Below are positions 54,901-64,000 of a stretch of DNA of 64,000 nucleotides, piece by piece; position 1 is the stretch's first letter, and every line of letters begins with the position of its first letter. The position numbers and the translations under genes are program-made. The DNA is from Pontibacter indicus (GTDB lineage Bacteria > Bacteroidota > Bacteroidia > Cytophagales > Hymenobacteraceae): assembly GCF_900156345.1 (NCBI RefSeq), contig NZ_FTPP01000002.1:186001-250000 (forward strand), given 5' to 3'. Below the pieces are notes generated by a model. That model had not been told where the DNA came from. It made no database searches and saw only the letters and a list, made by a program, of their open reading frames with translations.

Positions 54901-57900
54901 GTATTGACCTCTAATCGTCACTAGCTGGTTCGCATAGCTTTTTAATGGAGTTGCCGTGTTGTTTGTGAATGTGATGGCAGCAGGTGTTGGAACTATGAAG
55001 TTCTCATGAGTTGCTTCACCAGCACCTGCATTAACTACTAAGGCGCCTGTAGTAGCCGTAGTTGGTACTGTTACTGTAAGCACAGTGAACGTTTCATTGA
55101 CCGCAATCTTGGATGCATCAGCTGCCACGTCATTAAATGTGACAGATGTTATATCAATGAAGTTAGTACCTGTTATAGTTACTACTGTTCCTCCAACGCC
55201 GCTATTAGGGTTTACTGAAACAATAGTTGGTGCTGGTATAACTGTGAAAATTTGATCTTCTGCTGTTGTGAATACTGGGTTTTCATCCTCACCTACAAAC
55301 AGAGCTAGTCTACCTGTAGTCGCACCTGCTGGCACTTTTACTTTAATCGTTCTACCATCTGCGCTTGGCGTTACTGAAGCTTTTGTTCCGTTAAAGGCTA
55401 CGTAAGTTACGCTCTCCATCAACCAACCAGAAATTGATACGTCATCACCTACTTTGCCTGATGCAGGCGTAAAGCTGAAGATTTCTGGGTTAGTTGCAAC
55501 GATGTAATCTTCACTCGGCTCACTTGAATCTGCAGCGTTTGTTACAATCACCCCCCCAGTAATAGCACCTGTTGGAACCTTTACGGTAATCTGCGTTGGC
55601 GTCATGGCTGTAATCTCAGCATTTACACGACTACCGTTAGCACCTGCAAATGACACCGTGATAGGGTTGTCATCATTGCCGTAGAAGTTTGTACCTGTGA
55701 TAATCACATCATCACCTACTATGCCTCTTTCTTCAGTGAATGAAGTAATCGATGGTTTCTGGATAACGATAAAGTCTTTCGCAACGCTGTTGCCAAATTC
55801 GTTGGTAATAATTACAGCGGAAGTAACTGGCGCATTTGCTGGAACCGCTACTGTTATTTGTGTTCCCTCTGCATTAACAGTGAAGCCCTCTTCAGTCAGC
55901 TTGATGCCGCCAAAAGTTACTTCAGTCACGTTGCTAAAGTTGTAACCTTCAAGTACCACTATCGCACCAGCTATACCCATAGTAGGCGTCAAGGTGTTTA
56001 CTACAGGCCGAAGAATCACTTCAAACTCATTTGTTGTAATAACATCATCTGCAGCGTTTCTTACAAGCAGTTTTGTTAAGCCTTGTGGTGTATTAGCCGG
56101 CACGTTGAATGTAAGTTCAGTATCGCTTCCGTTTGGTGTAGTAAAAGTTACGCTAGCATCCCCCTCATCTTCTGTGTTGTTAGCTCCTAAGAAAATGACT
56201 TCGGTTACATACTTCAAGTTTTTGCCTGTTAGCTTCACTTCTTGTCCAATAGGTCCAGATGCAGGAGTAAAGGCAAGGTCGGCTGGCGCAAGAATCACGT
56301 CGAATGTTCCGCCCCATACACCTGTACCGCCAAGTGGTGTTGTTACTGATACTGTACCTGTGGTAGCTTCAGAAGGTATAGACAATTTTATTTCAGTACC
56401 TTCTGCATTAACGTTGAAGCCGGAGGTAACTTCCCCATTACCAATTTTTACAGATGTAGCATCCTGGAAATTAGAACCTGTAATGGTAATTGCTGTTGTA
56501 ACGATGCCGTAGATTGGTGTGACGTTAACAATAACTGGTGCTGGCACAAACTCAAAAATTTGTGAACTCTCCACAGGTTCATATCCATCTGCAATCAATT
56601 GAAGCTTTCCTGTGCTGGCATCTGCTGGTACAGTTACAGTCAGTTCCGTGTCGGTATTCTTTACTAAGTTAGTACCATTAGCACCTTCGCCTCCTGCTCC
56701 GCCAGGGAACACCACGCGGCTTACGCTTGCTAGGTTTTCACCATAAATTGTAATTGTCTTACCAGCACCCGTTCTGGTTGGGTTAAACTCAAGTACTACT
56801 GTTTCCCCTTCAACTGCAATTTCACGTGCTACAATAATTGGCGCTGGCACTTCAAATGGATCAGCACTAGTAGCTGTACCTGCCGGACTGGTTACTGTAA
56901 TCGGACCTGTGCTCGCACCTAGTGGTATGTTTACAGTTATCTCGTCGTTAGTTTCGTTTATTCTGAAACCTGGCGCAATAACTCCGTTAAACTTTACCTC
57001 CGTTACATTATGGAAGTACGCACCTGAAATTTTCACTTCAGTTACACCAGATTTTCCACCTGTAGGGGTGAACGAAGAAATCTCTGGACTTGGCACGGTA
57101 AACTCTGGGCTCTCTACACTTCCTGCAGGAGTTGTTAACGTGATTTTACCTGTACTAGCCAGGTTAGGGATAGTGACTGTTATTTTGTTATTGCTATTAA
57201 CTTTAAATTCAGCTGTGGCTCCATTGAAAAGAACCGCTGTGGCATCAATGAAATTATTACCTAACAGTTCAATAGTTTCACCTGCTATACCTGATGTTGA
57301 AGAGAATGCTGGTGTATTAAATGTTGGGGCAGGCACAGTAAATGCAACTTCAGTTGTAGTGCCGTACTGTGTTGTCACAGTAATAGGAGATGATGGTCCT
57401 ACGCCGTAAGGCACATAAGCGATAATCTCTGTACCTACTGCGTTAACGGTTACTCCTGTTACTGTATTCCCTTCTTCACTGCCATCCTTTATAACTAGTG
57501 TTGCAGGCACTGCAATACCTCCGAACTTGACAGTAGCATCATTCAGGCGATTACCTGTAATGGTTACTTGTGTGCCTGGTACACCAGTAGTTGGCTTAAT
57601 ACTTAGTATTTCTGGAGTCTGTATTAACTCTAACGCATCAAACAGAATGTAAGCTTGCGTAGCTGAATTCAGTGTGAACCGAATGTTTGTTGCAGCCGCT
57701 GGAATCAAATCCGTGAAACGCTTTGTCTCTCTTGCAAGATCGACCTCTGTTACATTTCGGAGTGTGGTATAAGCACTTCCACCATCTGTAGAGTAACTTA
57801 CCGTAAAACTCGCGGTGTAATTTCTGGTTGTTGCAGCTCGCAAGCTGTAACTCAACTTAAAATCCGTGCTGCTTGCATTCTGGAAGTTAATGTCGATGTA

Positions 57901-58137
57901 GGCACCGCCTTCTCTGAACTGTGCAGAGCCGTTGCTTCCGCCTTCTAGGTCCTGACCAGCGATGACGTTGCCGACAACATTCATGCCTGATAGTGAAGTG
58001 TTCGTCCAAGGACCATCATGATTGATCGGCAAGGTCGCCTGCGCCATGCCGACGGAGACCATACCCAGCATAAAGACGCACTGCAAGAGCAAGGTACGTA
58101 TAAGCCGGCTTAACGTGGGATTGTAGAGTTGTGCCAT
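51994..58137 (-). CDS. Giant T9SS surface protein with ~17 IPT/TIG repeats
   Basis: A 2047-residue protein. A signal peptide (cleaved near GMAQA) is followed by an N-terminal beta-sandwich of about 150 residues (SYSTDGGSAYTTLRNVTEVD). About 17 IPT/TIG Ig-like repeats of ~90 residues fill roughly residues 170-1750; typical openings are SFTPASGKVGDD, SVNPNSGVGGTVVTITGTNF and SVTPTAVYAGQTVTISGTNF. A shared module follows (LPVELIAFNARKESN, TASELDNDYFEV), and the last ~75 residues form a T9SS sorting domain ending QVKLMKQ. A long stalk-like or adhesive role on the cell surface is inferred. Codon use is AT-richer than housekeeping genes and only three TATACCT words occur in 6 kb. Confidence 0.92.
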   Translation of the reverse strand: MAQLYNPTLSRLIRTLLLQCVFMLGMVSVGMAQATLPINHDGPWTNTSLSGMNVVGNVIAGQDLEGGSNGSAQFREGGAYIDINFQNASSTDFKLSYSLRAATTRNYTASFTVSYSTDGGSAYTTLRNVTEVDLARETKRFTDLIPAAATNIRFTLNSATQAYILFDALELIQTPEILSIKPTTGVPGTQVTITGNRLNDATVKFGGIAVPATLVIKDGSEEGNTVTGVTVNAVGTEIIAYVPYGVGPSSPITVTTQYGTTTEVAFTVPAPTFNTPAFSSTSGIAGETIELLGNNFIDATAVLFNGATAEFKVNSNNKITVTIPNLASTGKITLTTPAGSVESPEFTVPSPEISSFTPTGGKSGVTEVKISGAYFHNVTEVKFNGVIAPGFRINETNDEITVNIPLGASTGPITVTSPAGTATSADPFEVPAPIIVAREIAVEGETVVLEFNPTRTGAGKTITIYGENLASVSRVVFPGGAGGEGANGTNLVKNTDTELTVTVPADASTGKLQLIADGYEPVESSQIFEFVPAPVIVNVTPIYGIVTTAITITGSNFQDATSVKIGNGEVTSGFNVNAEGTEIKLSIPSEATTGTVSVTTPLGGTGVWGGTFDVILAPADLAFTPASGPIGQEVKLTGKNLKYVTEVIFLGANNTEDEGDASVTFTTPNGSDTELTFNVPANTPQGLTKLLVRNAADDVITTNEFEVILRPVVNTLTPTMGIAGAIVVLEGYNFSNVTEVTFGGIKLTEEGFTVNAEGTQITVAVPANAPVTSAVIITNEFGNSVAKDFIVIQKPSITSFTEERGIVGDDVIITGTNFYGNDDNPITVSFAGANGSRVNAEITAMTPTQITVKVPTGAITGGVIVTNAADSSEPSEDYIVATNPEIFSFTPASGKVGDDVSISGWLMESVTYVAFNGTKASVTPSADGRTIKVKVPAGATTGRLALFVGEDENPVFTTAEDQIFTVIPAPTIVSVNPNSGVGGTVVTITGTNFIDITSVTFNDVAADASKIAVNETFTVLTVTVPTTATTGALVVNAGAGEATHENFIVPTPAAITFTNNTATPLKSYANQLVTIRGQYFTNAIEVDFNGKKITTGITVVDEVEGSTEADRFQLITVKAPFDAGTGKITVTTPAGSGVSTDDYTVLEPKIASISATEGYAAQTVLTITGELFTQYWNETLNSNEGGEGVKAPIVKFNGAQIEATNYAENGTSITVTVPGSARTGSVTVVSGSGESEPVQFNVLAPVLSSVTPTAVYAGQTVTISGTNFINVTSMSYGNIPITGYDIVLTDTEKGTGTITFVAPKINHNTTNTLSVTSTSGTGSTDVFTIYRPVISNVFETGKESPADRRVYAGVNTVTIKGTRFDEFWNGTVSTATPSLSLVRTGTNGAVTAITDFKLTQGSNETDEDVIVATIPASVTAGDYFIRIGSQSGVGQSSGTAGTITVLGTPTITGLSKVVGIVGDELTINGTFFDDLTKVTFLGIEGEEDEVVAVDPIVTSTSITVKVPTGATIGKIAVTTPFGGGEGTTVESSIFRVVKAPIVYDFNAKQGPSGTVVTITGENLIAVDGKIKVSFKGHDGDIIPAPLASQIELNATVNTEDLTTARSITVTVPVDAITGVITLANEVGTTTTAQAKDSDGIYTVTSPVVVRFERASDNSVIDAARPARLLETVNVKGYNLVGVQSLRIGSRNVFGYYEEDQHTLELLVPRNASRGIVTVTTVVGEDASERILEIVRPNITVDPAVLSFKAAVETEGVTTYDVKSYTVTATNLAVGQNLTISLSENMPYLLSLNPNSTAEGTWMTGMTLPADENGNLTQVVYARNNSTIVANDESSRQTVLANHTSLEATTRTVTLQSEIIPLPVELIAFNARKESNGVQLTWATASELDNDYFEVQMTEDLKGEFKAVGKVKSNVNTTALRQDYQFNHKGNFNGTRYYRLKQVDLDGTFEYSKVVAVSSNGVNLAVGPRVYPNPINADSKLVYNADRAGKLNVRIVNMNGSAVQNLSYDIEEGENTILLNLNNNLPTGIYILMTEFNGKTEQVKLMKQ

Positions 58138-58775
58138 AGCTAAAAGTTAAGGGTTACTAAATTAATTGTGCTGTTTTAATGAAAAGTTAATTGCCACAAA
58201 ATAAGATAATTTATCTTTCATTTCAGCAATATAGTAGACTCTTTTTTTGTCCGATTTTAATATTAACCTATCAATATGCCTTTTCTGATTTGTAATGGCC
58301 TTTTTTATATATAGGCCTATTTGAGAGTCTCTGTACACTTTTTGTTACTAGGCATATTGTTATAGGAATAAAAAGTGTTTATACATTATTCTTTTTACAT
58401 TGTATTGTAATAGTATATATAGGAAATACTTATTATTATACCTCTAGCTATAGTACAAAATGATACACTTAGGTATTGCACAATTCTAGCAACATTTTGC
58501 TTTATAATTATATATAAATATTTTTCAAACATATCCTTGCATACATTAGCTGTGCTATCTATTTAGATTCTATCATATTTAGTAGATACAATTAATCTGA
58601 TCTGATTCTCTTCAGGACATATCCCCTAGTTGCTTGATCTCTTACTCTACATAACAAGTTTCTAAAACTGACATTCTAGAATCCACTCTTAAATGGGCTA
58701 CTAATTTTTATCAAGTATTAATCATGGTTCCTTGCTCACAGAAGGAAAGATTTGTGAGTCATTTACTACAAAGCA
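58138..58775. other. AT-rich upstream region of the TIG-repeat gene
   Basis: This 638-bp gap is very AT-rich, with one TATACCT near 58439. No ORF, RNA or clear promoter is seen. Long AT-rich leaders also precede the other two large T9SS genes. Confidence 0.4.
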
Positions 58776-58811
58776 AAAAGGGCAGCCGCATTAAAATGCA
58801 GCTGCCCTTTT
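58776..58811 (-). terminator. Intrinsic terminator of the T9SS gene at 58833
   Basis: AAAAGGGCAGC (58776-58786) pairs with GCTGCCCTTTT (58801-58811). Confidence 0.88.
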
Positions 58812-58832
58812 AAAATTGGTTGTAGTTTATAC

Positions 58833-61379
58833 TTATCGCTTCATCAACTTAAAGGTATGCTTTGTATCATTGTCAAGTACATGCAGTATGTACATGCCTT
58901 TGGTCGTAATGCTGCGCATATCTACCGTTATGGAGTTGCCAGAGGTTTCCTCGGTGCGCTGCTGCAGCACTTTGCCCATCGCATCCATCAGCACTATTTG
59001 CACGTTACGAGCTTCTGTGCCATTAAGTGTCACGACAACTGCGTCATCAAACGGGTTCGGGTATGCAGCAACGGTGGCGTTATCCGAGTTCAACGCAACA
59101 GCTCTGATCGGTGAGAAGGAGGTCGTGCCGTCAAAATCGATTTGCTTCAGGCGGTAGTAACGTGTACCAGATACTGCTTTCGTGTCAAGGAAGCTGTACT
59201 CCTGACGCATTGAAGTCGTTCCTACTTTGCTCTCCACAAACCCAATTACCTTAAAATCCCTGGCGTTAGTGGACATTTGCACTTCAAAGCCTCTGTTATC
59301 CAGCTCTGAAGCCGTAGCCCAAGTTAGGTTTACACCTTGAATTTGGGCTTGGGCTTTGAAGAACATGAGCTCAACCGGGAGGGGGATGATTTGGTCATTC
59401 CCAACAAAAAATGTGTTTGTAGCACTCAAACCTGTTATACAATTAACTTCTGGATTTAACACTTTTATTTCTGCTCTAACCCCATTCAAGTCTCCTGGCA
59501 TTGCTTGAAAAGTGAATGTTCTAGACGTTGTTGGTGGAGTCGAAATCCAATCTACTGAATTTGTTCTACGGTATGACCAAACTATATCAACAATCAAATC
59601 ATCATCAATATTTGATGTGAAACCATAAGTCTCAGGACGTCCTATCACTGGATTAACTGGTTCAACAAGACTTCCTGTCGCTACATTATTATTGGTTGCC
59701 TGTACCTCAAGTTCTGAAGTGTAGCTATTACATGGACTTGTTACGGTTACTCTAAGTGTTCCTCTATATGCTGTGTTCGCAGGATAATTAACGGTAATCT
59801 GATTTGATGTTGCATTAGATATACTTGGAACACTTGTAAACCCAGTCGCAGCGGTAATTGTCCAAGCATAGGTAGCGCCTGCAACATTTGGCACACTATA
59901 AATTACACTACTACCTTGACAAATTGTAGCATTACCGCTTATATCACTAGCTTGTAATACAGGTGACAATGTAATAGTTGCTGTTCTTTTAGTTGTACTT
60001 TCACAGCCAGATGCAGTATTTATTTTGCTAACACTGTATACCGTACTTACTTGTGGTGCTTTCGTAACTAATATTGCTCCCTGTCCTAGGAAAGTTGTTT
60101 CATCATCTGCTGTCGCATACCAGTTATAGCTTTCACCGAAACTGGCTCCTGATGCTCTTAATGTTAATTGGTCTCCGCATATTACTCCATTAGCATTATT
60201 TGTTGGCGCTGTAGGGTAGCCTTGGGCTACACTAAAGTAAGCTGGATCGCTTTCACATCCTGAACCTACAATTTTTACAGCGTAATTTCCTTTATCTGAA
60301 TTAGTTCTTCTTGATAACGTTGAACTTGAAATGGGTAGGCCGTTAGAATTATTTAGCTGCGTGAGTGTCCCATCTTCAGCAACGCTATACCACCTGTAAC
60401 TTCCTTCACTGCCTCCACTTGCTGTATATACTTTTGTTTCATTACCGTTACTGTCGCATGAACCGGTAGTCAAACTTACTGATGGTTTAATCAATCCTCC
60501 AACACTTGCAGTTACTGGTACTCTTACACTTTCACAAGTGGTTACTGTACTATAAATAGATACATAATAAACCTGTGCTTCACTAAGCGATGGTGTAGTA
60601 TACTGCGGTCCTGTAGCATTAGCTATCGGTGTTTGTTCAGTTGCACTTGTATACCATCTGTACTCTTCCAATCCAGTTACAGCACCAGAAGCACTCAAAG
60701 TAATCGGTACATTTGTAGAGCAACTTCCGTTAGATGTTACTTGCGGTGTAGTTGGGGCACATGATTGAATGATTCTCAAATTATCCAAATATAGCTCAGA
60801 TTGATTGCCACCAGTTGTTGATAATCGAATTGCGAGATACTGGCTATTGAAAGTATCATTTGCTTTAAAGGTGATACTGTATGTAGTCATAGTTGTTCCT
60901 GTACTCTTAAGTACTTCAACGCTTCCTAAAGCTGAGGCACTGCTCGAATTCCAATTGATACTAGGACCAGTTCCTCTAAGAACAGAAATATTGCCAGTGC
61001 CACCCTGATTATGGTCAACTGCTCTAGCACTAAAAGATACTGTATAAGTATATCCTTTTAGTAAATTGAATGTTCTACTACTTATAGCAACATAACCATT
61101 ATAAGCACTATTCCCTGTTGCGGAATGAGCCCTCAATTGCGCTGTGCCTGGCGCTAACTCAATTCGTCCAGTTAGTGTTTCTATGTACAAATTATCCAAG
61201 TTATTGAATCTGTTAGGCCCATACAAAGTAGTAGTCTGCCCAAAACTCTCTCCACTCACCAGCAGAAGAAAGCCTAACAACAGCGTCATAAAAATTTTAG
61301 TTACCGCAGCTGTCCCAATAGCTTTGGCAGATGGCTGCTGGATGTAAGCGGCCTTGGTTGGATTGTAGATGTGTTTCAT
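58833..61379 (-). CDS. T9SS surface protein with Ig-like repeats
   Basis: Eight hundred and forty-eight residues from the ATG at 61379, chosen because MKHIYNPTKAAYIQQPSAKA aligns with the start of the neighbour at 62165-63940. The signal region is unusually long (about 47 residues) and ends LLVSGESFGQ. Next is a CBM-like beta-sandwich (RHNQ-free, with YVAISSRTFNLLKGYTYTVS), then several Ig-like modules with paired cysteines and a YRWY signature (EEYRWYTSATEQTPI, GSYRWYSVAEDG, SYNWYATADD). The shared pre-sorting module (LPVELMFFKA, TASELDNRGFEV) and a C-terminal sorting domain (HTFKLMKR) follow. It should be exported and surface-attached. No catalytic motif is visible. Confidence 0.88.
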   Translation of the reverse strand: MKHIYNPTKAAYIQQPSAKAIGTAAVTKIFMTLLLGFLLLVSGESFGQTTTLYGPNRFNNLDNLYIETLTGRIELAPGTAQLRAHSATGNSAYNGYVAISSRTFNLLKGYTYTVSFSARAVDHNQGGTGNISVLRGTGPSINWNSSSASALGSVEVLKSTGTTMTTYSITFKANDTFNSQYLAIRLSTTGGNQSELYLDNLRIIQSCAPTTPQVTSNGSCSTNVPITLSASGAVTGLEEYRWYTSATEQTPIANATGPQYTTPSLSEAQVYYVSIYSTVTTCESVRVPVTASVGGLIKPSVSLTTGSCDSNGNETKVYTASGGSEGSYRWYSVAEDGTLTQLNNSNGLPISSSTLSRRTNSDKGNYAVKIVGSGCESDPAYFSVAQGYPTAPTNNANGVICGDQLTLRASGASFGESYNWYATADDETTFLGQGAILVTKAPQVSTVYSVSKINTASGCESTTKRTATITLSPVLQASDISGNATICQGSSVIYSVPNVAGATYAWTITAATGFTSVPSISNATSNQITVNYPANTAYRGTLRVTVTSPCNSYTSELEVQATNNNVATGSLVEPVNPVIGRPETYGFTSNIDDDLIVDIVWSYRRTNSVDWISTPPTTSRTFTFQAMPGDLNGVRAEIKVLNPEVNCITGLSATNTFFVGNDQIIPLPVELMFFKAQAQIQGVNLTWATASELDNRGFEVQMSTNARDFKVIGFVESKVGTTSMRQEYSFLDTKAVSGTRYYRLKQIDFDGTTSFSPIRAVALNSDNATVAAYPNPFDDAVVVTLNGTEARNVQIVLMDAMGKVLQQRTEETSGNSITVDMRSITTKGMYILHVLDNDTKHTFKLMKR

Positions 61380-62113
61380 AATGAACAAAAAATTAGAAGA
61401 TTCATTTTGGTAGTGGCTCAACCAGAGCTTAGGCATGGACATGGCAATCCCTTTTATGCTTTTTATAGCATTTTTTAGAGCTCTATTTCTAGAAACCTAA
61501 CCGGATTGGTATAATTTGACTAACTATAAGGCAATAAGCAGTTTGTTGACTTATAGAATCACTTTATACCTATTAAAATATAAAGGAGAATTGTTTTGCC
61601 TTTAAATAAATTAGTATAAATAATTATTAATATAAAGCAATATTAGTGATAGAACAGGTAATATCCATGCAATTATTGTTATTTTTTTTAATGGAAATCT
61701 ACAAATTGCACTCAATTATCATTCTTAACATCTGTAAATAATTTCAGTGCATAATTATATGCATCGTTCCAAGAAAATGGATATCAATCAGTTATGATCA
61801 GGCATGTTAGAATTAATAATTGCACTAAATAATTTTAATTTTTATCTTATTAATTTAATATTTGAATCTTTTACAATTGTTTGCTTTTAAACAGGCAGGC
61901 TATCTTTTATAGGTCAGCACTTAAGTTTCTGGATTGGGGCCTTACTAAGGATACAATTATGTACCTGTACTGAAAGCTACATTTTGGCAGTGACTTCATC
62001 GCAAAGATGGACTAAGGCTTAATTTCGTTTTGCGTGCTAACTTTTTTGGAGTTAAACTCTCCTATCTATTGAAATTTGTTACCAGCACCTACGAAACTAT
62101 CACGCAACAAAAA
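61380..62113. other. AT-rich region between two T9SS genes
   Basis: About 730 bp with strong AT bias and no gene. One TATACCT near 61562. The right end (62000-62100) is less AT-rich. No clear promoter for the gene at 58833 was found. Confidence 0.4.
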
Positions 62114-62136
62114 AGGGCTGCAGAAACTGCAGCCCT
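62114..62136 (-). terminator. Intrinsic terminator of the T9SS gene at 62165
   Basis: AGGGCTGCAG (62114-62123) pairs with CTGCAGCCCT (62127-62136) around AAA, with T on the - strand side. Confidence 0.88.
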
Positions 62137-62164
62137 CTTTTGTTCTGTTATAACACTGATATCA

Positions 62165-63940
62165 CTATCGTTTCATAAGTTTAAAAGTGTATTTGGTATC
62201 GTTGTCATATACATGCAGCATATACATACCACTTGTGGAAATGTTATGCGTATTGACACTAATGGAGTTACCAGTTGTTTCCTCTGTAGTTTCGAGCATC
62301 ACTTTGCCCATTGCATCAGTAAGTGTTGCCTTCACTCGGCGCGATTCTGTGCCTGTTAGCTTTACCATTACCACATCGCTAAATGGATTAGGATATGCTG
62401 CCACAGTGCCGTTGTCACCGTCCAGTACGATGGCCCTTATTGGCGAAAGCGAGGTAGTACTATCTAGGTCGATCTGCTTTAAACGGTAATAGCGTGTGCC
62501 AGATACAGCTTTTGTGTCCAGGAAGCTGTAGTCCTGACGCAGTGAGGTTGTACCCACTTTGCTTTCTACAAAACCAATAGCCACGAATGTTCTGCTATCT
62601 GTCGACATCTGTACCTCAAAGCCTTTGTTATCTAGTTCCGAGGCTGTTGCCCATACTAATTTTGCTCCTTTGACATCATGCTTCACGTTGAAGGAGACGA
62701 GTTCTACTGGGAGGGGAATAACAGGGGGCCCAGCTATGGTATAAAGTCCATTATCTAACCCTGTTTTGATAAATGTGTTACCATTAGCGACAACATTATT
62801 TGAAAGTGAGAGTTCTGATGCCGACCCTCCATTATACATTTTATAGAGGTTGATATCTTGTGTAAGCTCGTGATTTAAAAATGTCAAGTTTGCACTAATA
62901 TTTGCGCCAGTACTACCGCTAACTAGATAAGTACGGGTTGCACTTTCCTGACCATTAACATTCATCGGAATTATACCTGTTGTGCGAACAATCGTAATGG
63001 TGGCATTGCTGGCAGAATTATTCGTAACACTTGCTCCCATACCAAAATCACTTATCCCTCCATTGGCAACGACCCTAGTAGCCTGTACAAGTCCTGAGAT
63101 ATTATTGTCTTTGTCTTCTGTTGTCGCGATTTTAGCGCCTTCAGCTAGTGTTAAAACATACGGTGTGGCTGGAGTCGTAGAGGTATTAGACCCTGTAGTT
63201 AATTTACCTCCGTTAATAAGTGACAAATTTCCATTTACTGTAACGTTTGCCGATAAAGTAGCAGGGGTATTTCCAGTATTATCTACTACCAAGTTGTGGT
63301 ATGGTTTTGGATTGCCAACAACAGCATTTTGATTTGTACCAGATCTTGGAGCTAAAATATTTGAGCCAGCTCCATATATCACCGTACTATTAGTTTCAGT
63401 ATTGAAATTATACTTATTAGGACCAGCTGTTATACCCGAGTTAATCTTAAGAGTGCCACCGCTTTTAATATTAACGCTTGCAATTGCACCATTACCATTA
63501 TTAGCTGCATTAATATTCAGGTTATTCACTGTAAGGCTTCCAAATATGTCGATTGAAGGCATACCTTGTCCGGTCACTGTTCTTAACTCTAGCGAATTAC
63601 AGGCCGCCACTGTACCAGCAGGTACAATTACATTAAAAGTGATGTTTATAATCACATCATCATTTGCTCCTGGATAATGTACACCAGGCGTTGCAATCTG
63701 GCCAGCCGGCACAGTTATACCCCAAGTTGCAGGCACATTCCAGTTACCTTGTGTAATGGCATTAGCCCCACTTCCTGTAGACACAGCAGTAAATGTAGCT
63801 GCATTACTCTCCCCACTCACCAGCAGGAAAAAGCCCAATAACAGAAGGGTGAAGAGTTTTCCGCTAATTGCCGTTCCCGTGGCTTTAGCAATTGGCTGTG
63901 GTTTATTTGCAGCCGTGTTTGAGTTGTAGAAGTGTTTCAT
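62165..63940 (-). CDS. T9SS surface protein with beta-helix-like region
   Basis: A 591-residue protein. It has the same long signal region as its neighbour (MKHFYNSNTAANKPQPIAKA to LVSGESNAA, about 47 residues). Residues ~50-280 are Gly/Asn/Thr-rich with repeated short strands (SLELRTVTGQGMPSIDIFGS, VNGNLSLINGGKL), a pattern of parallel beta-helix or GLTT-like surface proteins. The GNWNVPATWG opening is common in such cargo. The shared module (LPVELVSFNV, TASELDNKGFEV, YYRLKQIDLDS) and a T9SS sorting domain (KYTFKLMKR) end it. It is probably recently duplicated with the 58833 gene at both ends, while the middle parts differ. Confidence 0.87.
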   Translation of the reverse strand: MKHFYNSNTAANKPQPIAKATGTAISGKLFTLLLLGFFLLVSGESNAATFTAVSTGSGANAITQGNWNVPATWGITVPAGQIATPGVHYPGANDDVIINITFNVIVPAGTVAACNSLELRTVTGQGMPSIDIFGSLTVNNLNINAANNGNGAIASVNIKSGGTLKINSGITAGPNKYNFNTETNSTVIYGAGSNILAPRSGTNQNAVVGNPKPYHNLVVDNTGNTPATLSANVTVNGNLSLINGGKLTTGSNTSTTPATPYVLTLAEGAKIATTEDKDNNISGLVQATRVVANGGISDFGMGASVTNNSASNATITIVRTTGIIPMNVNGQESATRTYLVSGSTGANISANLTFLNHELTQDINLYKMYNGGSASELSLSNNVVANGNTFIKTGLDNGLYTIAGPPVIPLPVELVSFNVKHDVKGAKLVWATASELDNKGFEVQMSTDSRTFVAIGFVESKVGTTSLRQDYSFLDTKAVSGTRYYRLKQIDLDSTTSLSPIRAIVLDGDNGTVAAYPNPFSDVVMVKLTGTESRRVKATLTDAMGKVMLETTEETTGNSISVNTHNISTSGMYMLHVYDNDTKYTFKLMKR

Positions 63941-64000
63941 AAAAAGTATAAAAGGTTAGAAGTATCCCTATGCACCTGCTCACAAGCTGGAAAAAAATGG

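Noticed and set aside
51994..58137. Regular repeats suggesting a CRISPR array
   Set aside because: The periodicity is ~270 bp and reflects diverged TIG protein repeats; there are no identical short repeats with unique spacers.

Overview
The window looks like chromosome from an aerobic, pigmented member of the Bacteroidota, most like Pontibacter or a relative in the Hymenobacteraceae (order Cytophagales). The reasons are: five secreted proteins ending in type IX secretion (T9SS) sorting domains; repeated use of the Bacteroidota promoter element TAnnTTTG; weak Shine-Dalgarno signals; a carotenoid pair of CrtD and CruF type; and Bacteroidota-typical small families. The genus is inferred from style and was not tested by any search.

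Layout. 1-4.1 kb: the N-terminal half of a BamA/TamA-like outer membrane protein, hemW, a SpoIIAA/STAS-like small protein, a metal-dependent cyclase and an inverted pair of palindromic repeats. 4.1-9.0 kb: a metH-metF operon under a SAM-I riboswitch. 9.4-10.9 kb: a DoxX-like protein and the ribosomal operon rplU-rpmA. 11.4-15.2 kb: nrdB and nrdA (class I ribonucleotide reductase). 15.3-17.1 kb: a small accessory patch with an Abi_C-domain gene (possible phage defence) and two more SpoIIAA-like paralogues. 17.5-19.0 kb: a T9SS protein. 19.4-25.4 kb: small genes, including Hsp20, RlpA, an alpha/beta hydrolase, a ZIP transporter and a methyltransferase. 25.5-34.3 kb: nadC, gpmI, an M43 metalloprotease, YjbQ and a beta-helix lipoprotein. 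34.4-37.8 kb: prfA, a haem-binding lipoprotein, a thioredoxin pair and a TetR-type regulator. 37.9-40.7 kb: carotenoid genes. 41-51.8 kb: a SNF2 helicase, the rbfA-methyltransferase-LolC/E-like set, a polytopic membrane protein and glyA-tatC-rpiB. 52-64 kb: three large T9SS surface proteins separated by long AT-rich gaps, one carrying about 17 IPT/TIG repeats.

Most genes are housekeeping. They link one-carbon and methionine metabolism (metH, metF, glyA), dNTP supply (nrdAB), translation (rplU, rpmA, prfA, rbfA) and the cell envelope (BamA-like, LolC/E-like, TatC, RlpA, T9SS cargo).

The most unusual signal is not a gene. The heptamer TATACCT/AGGTATA occurs about 110 times by hand count, against roughly 8 expected by chance. 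It lies in coding and non-coding DNA alike and favours one DNA strand about 2:1 whichever way the genes point. Other signals worth a second look are two families of palindromic repeats (one with compensatory stem changes), a perfect 11-bp inverted repeat bracketing the rplU promoter, two promoters placed to give leaderless mRNAs, several probable TTG starts, and short-word intergenic repeats.
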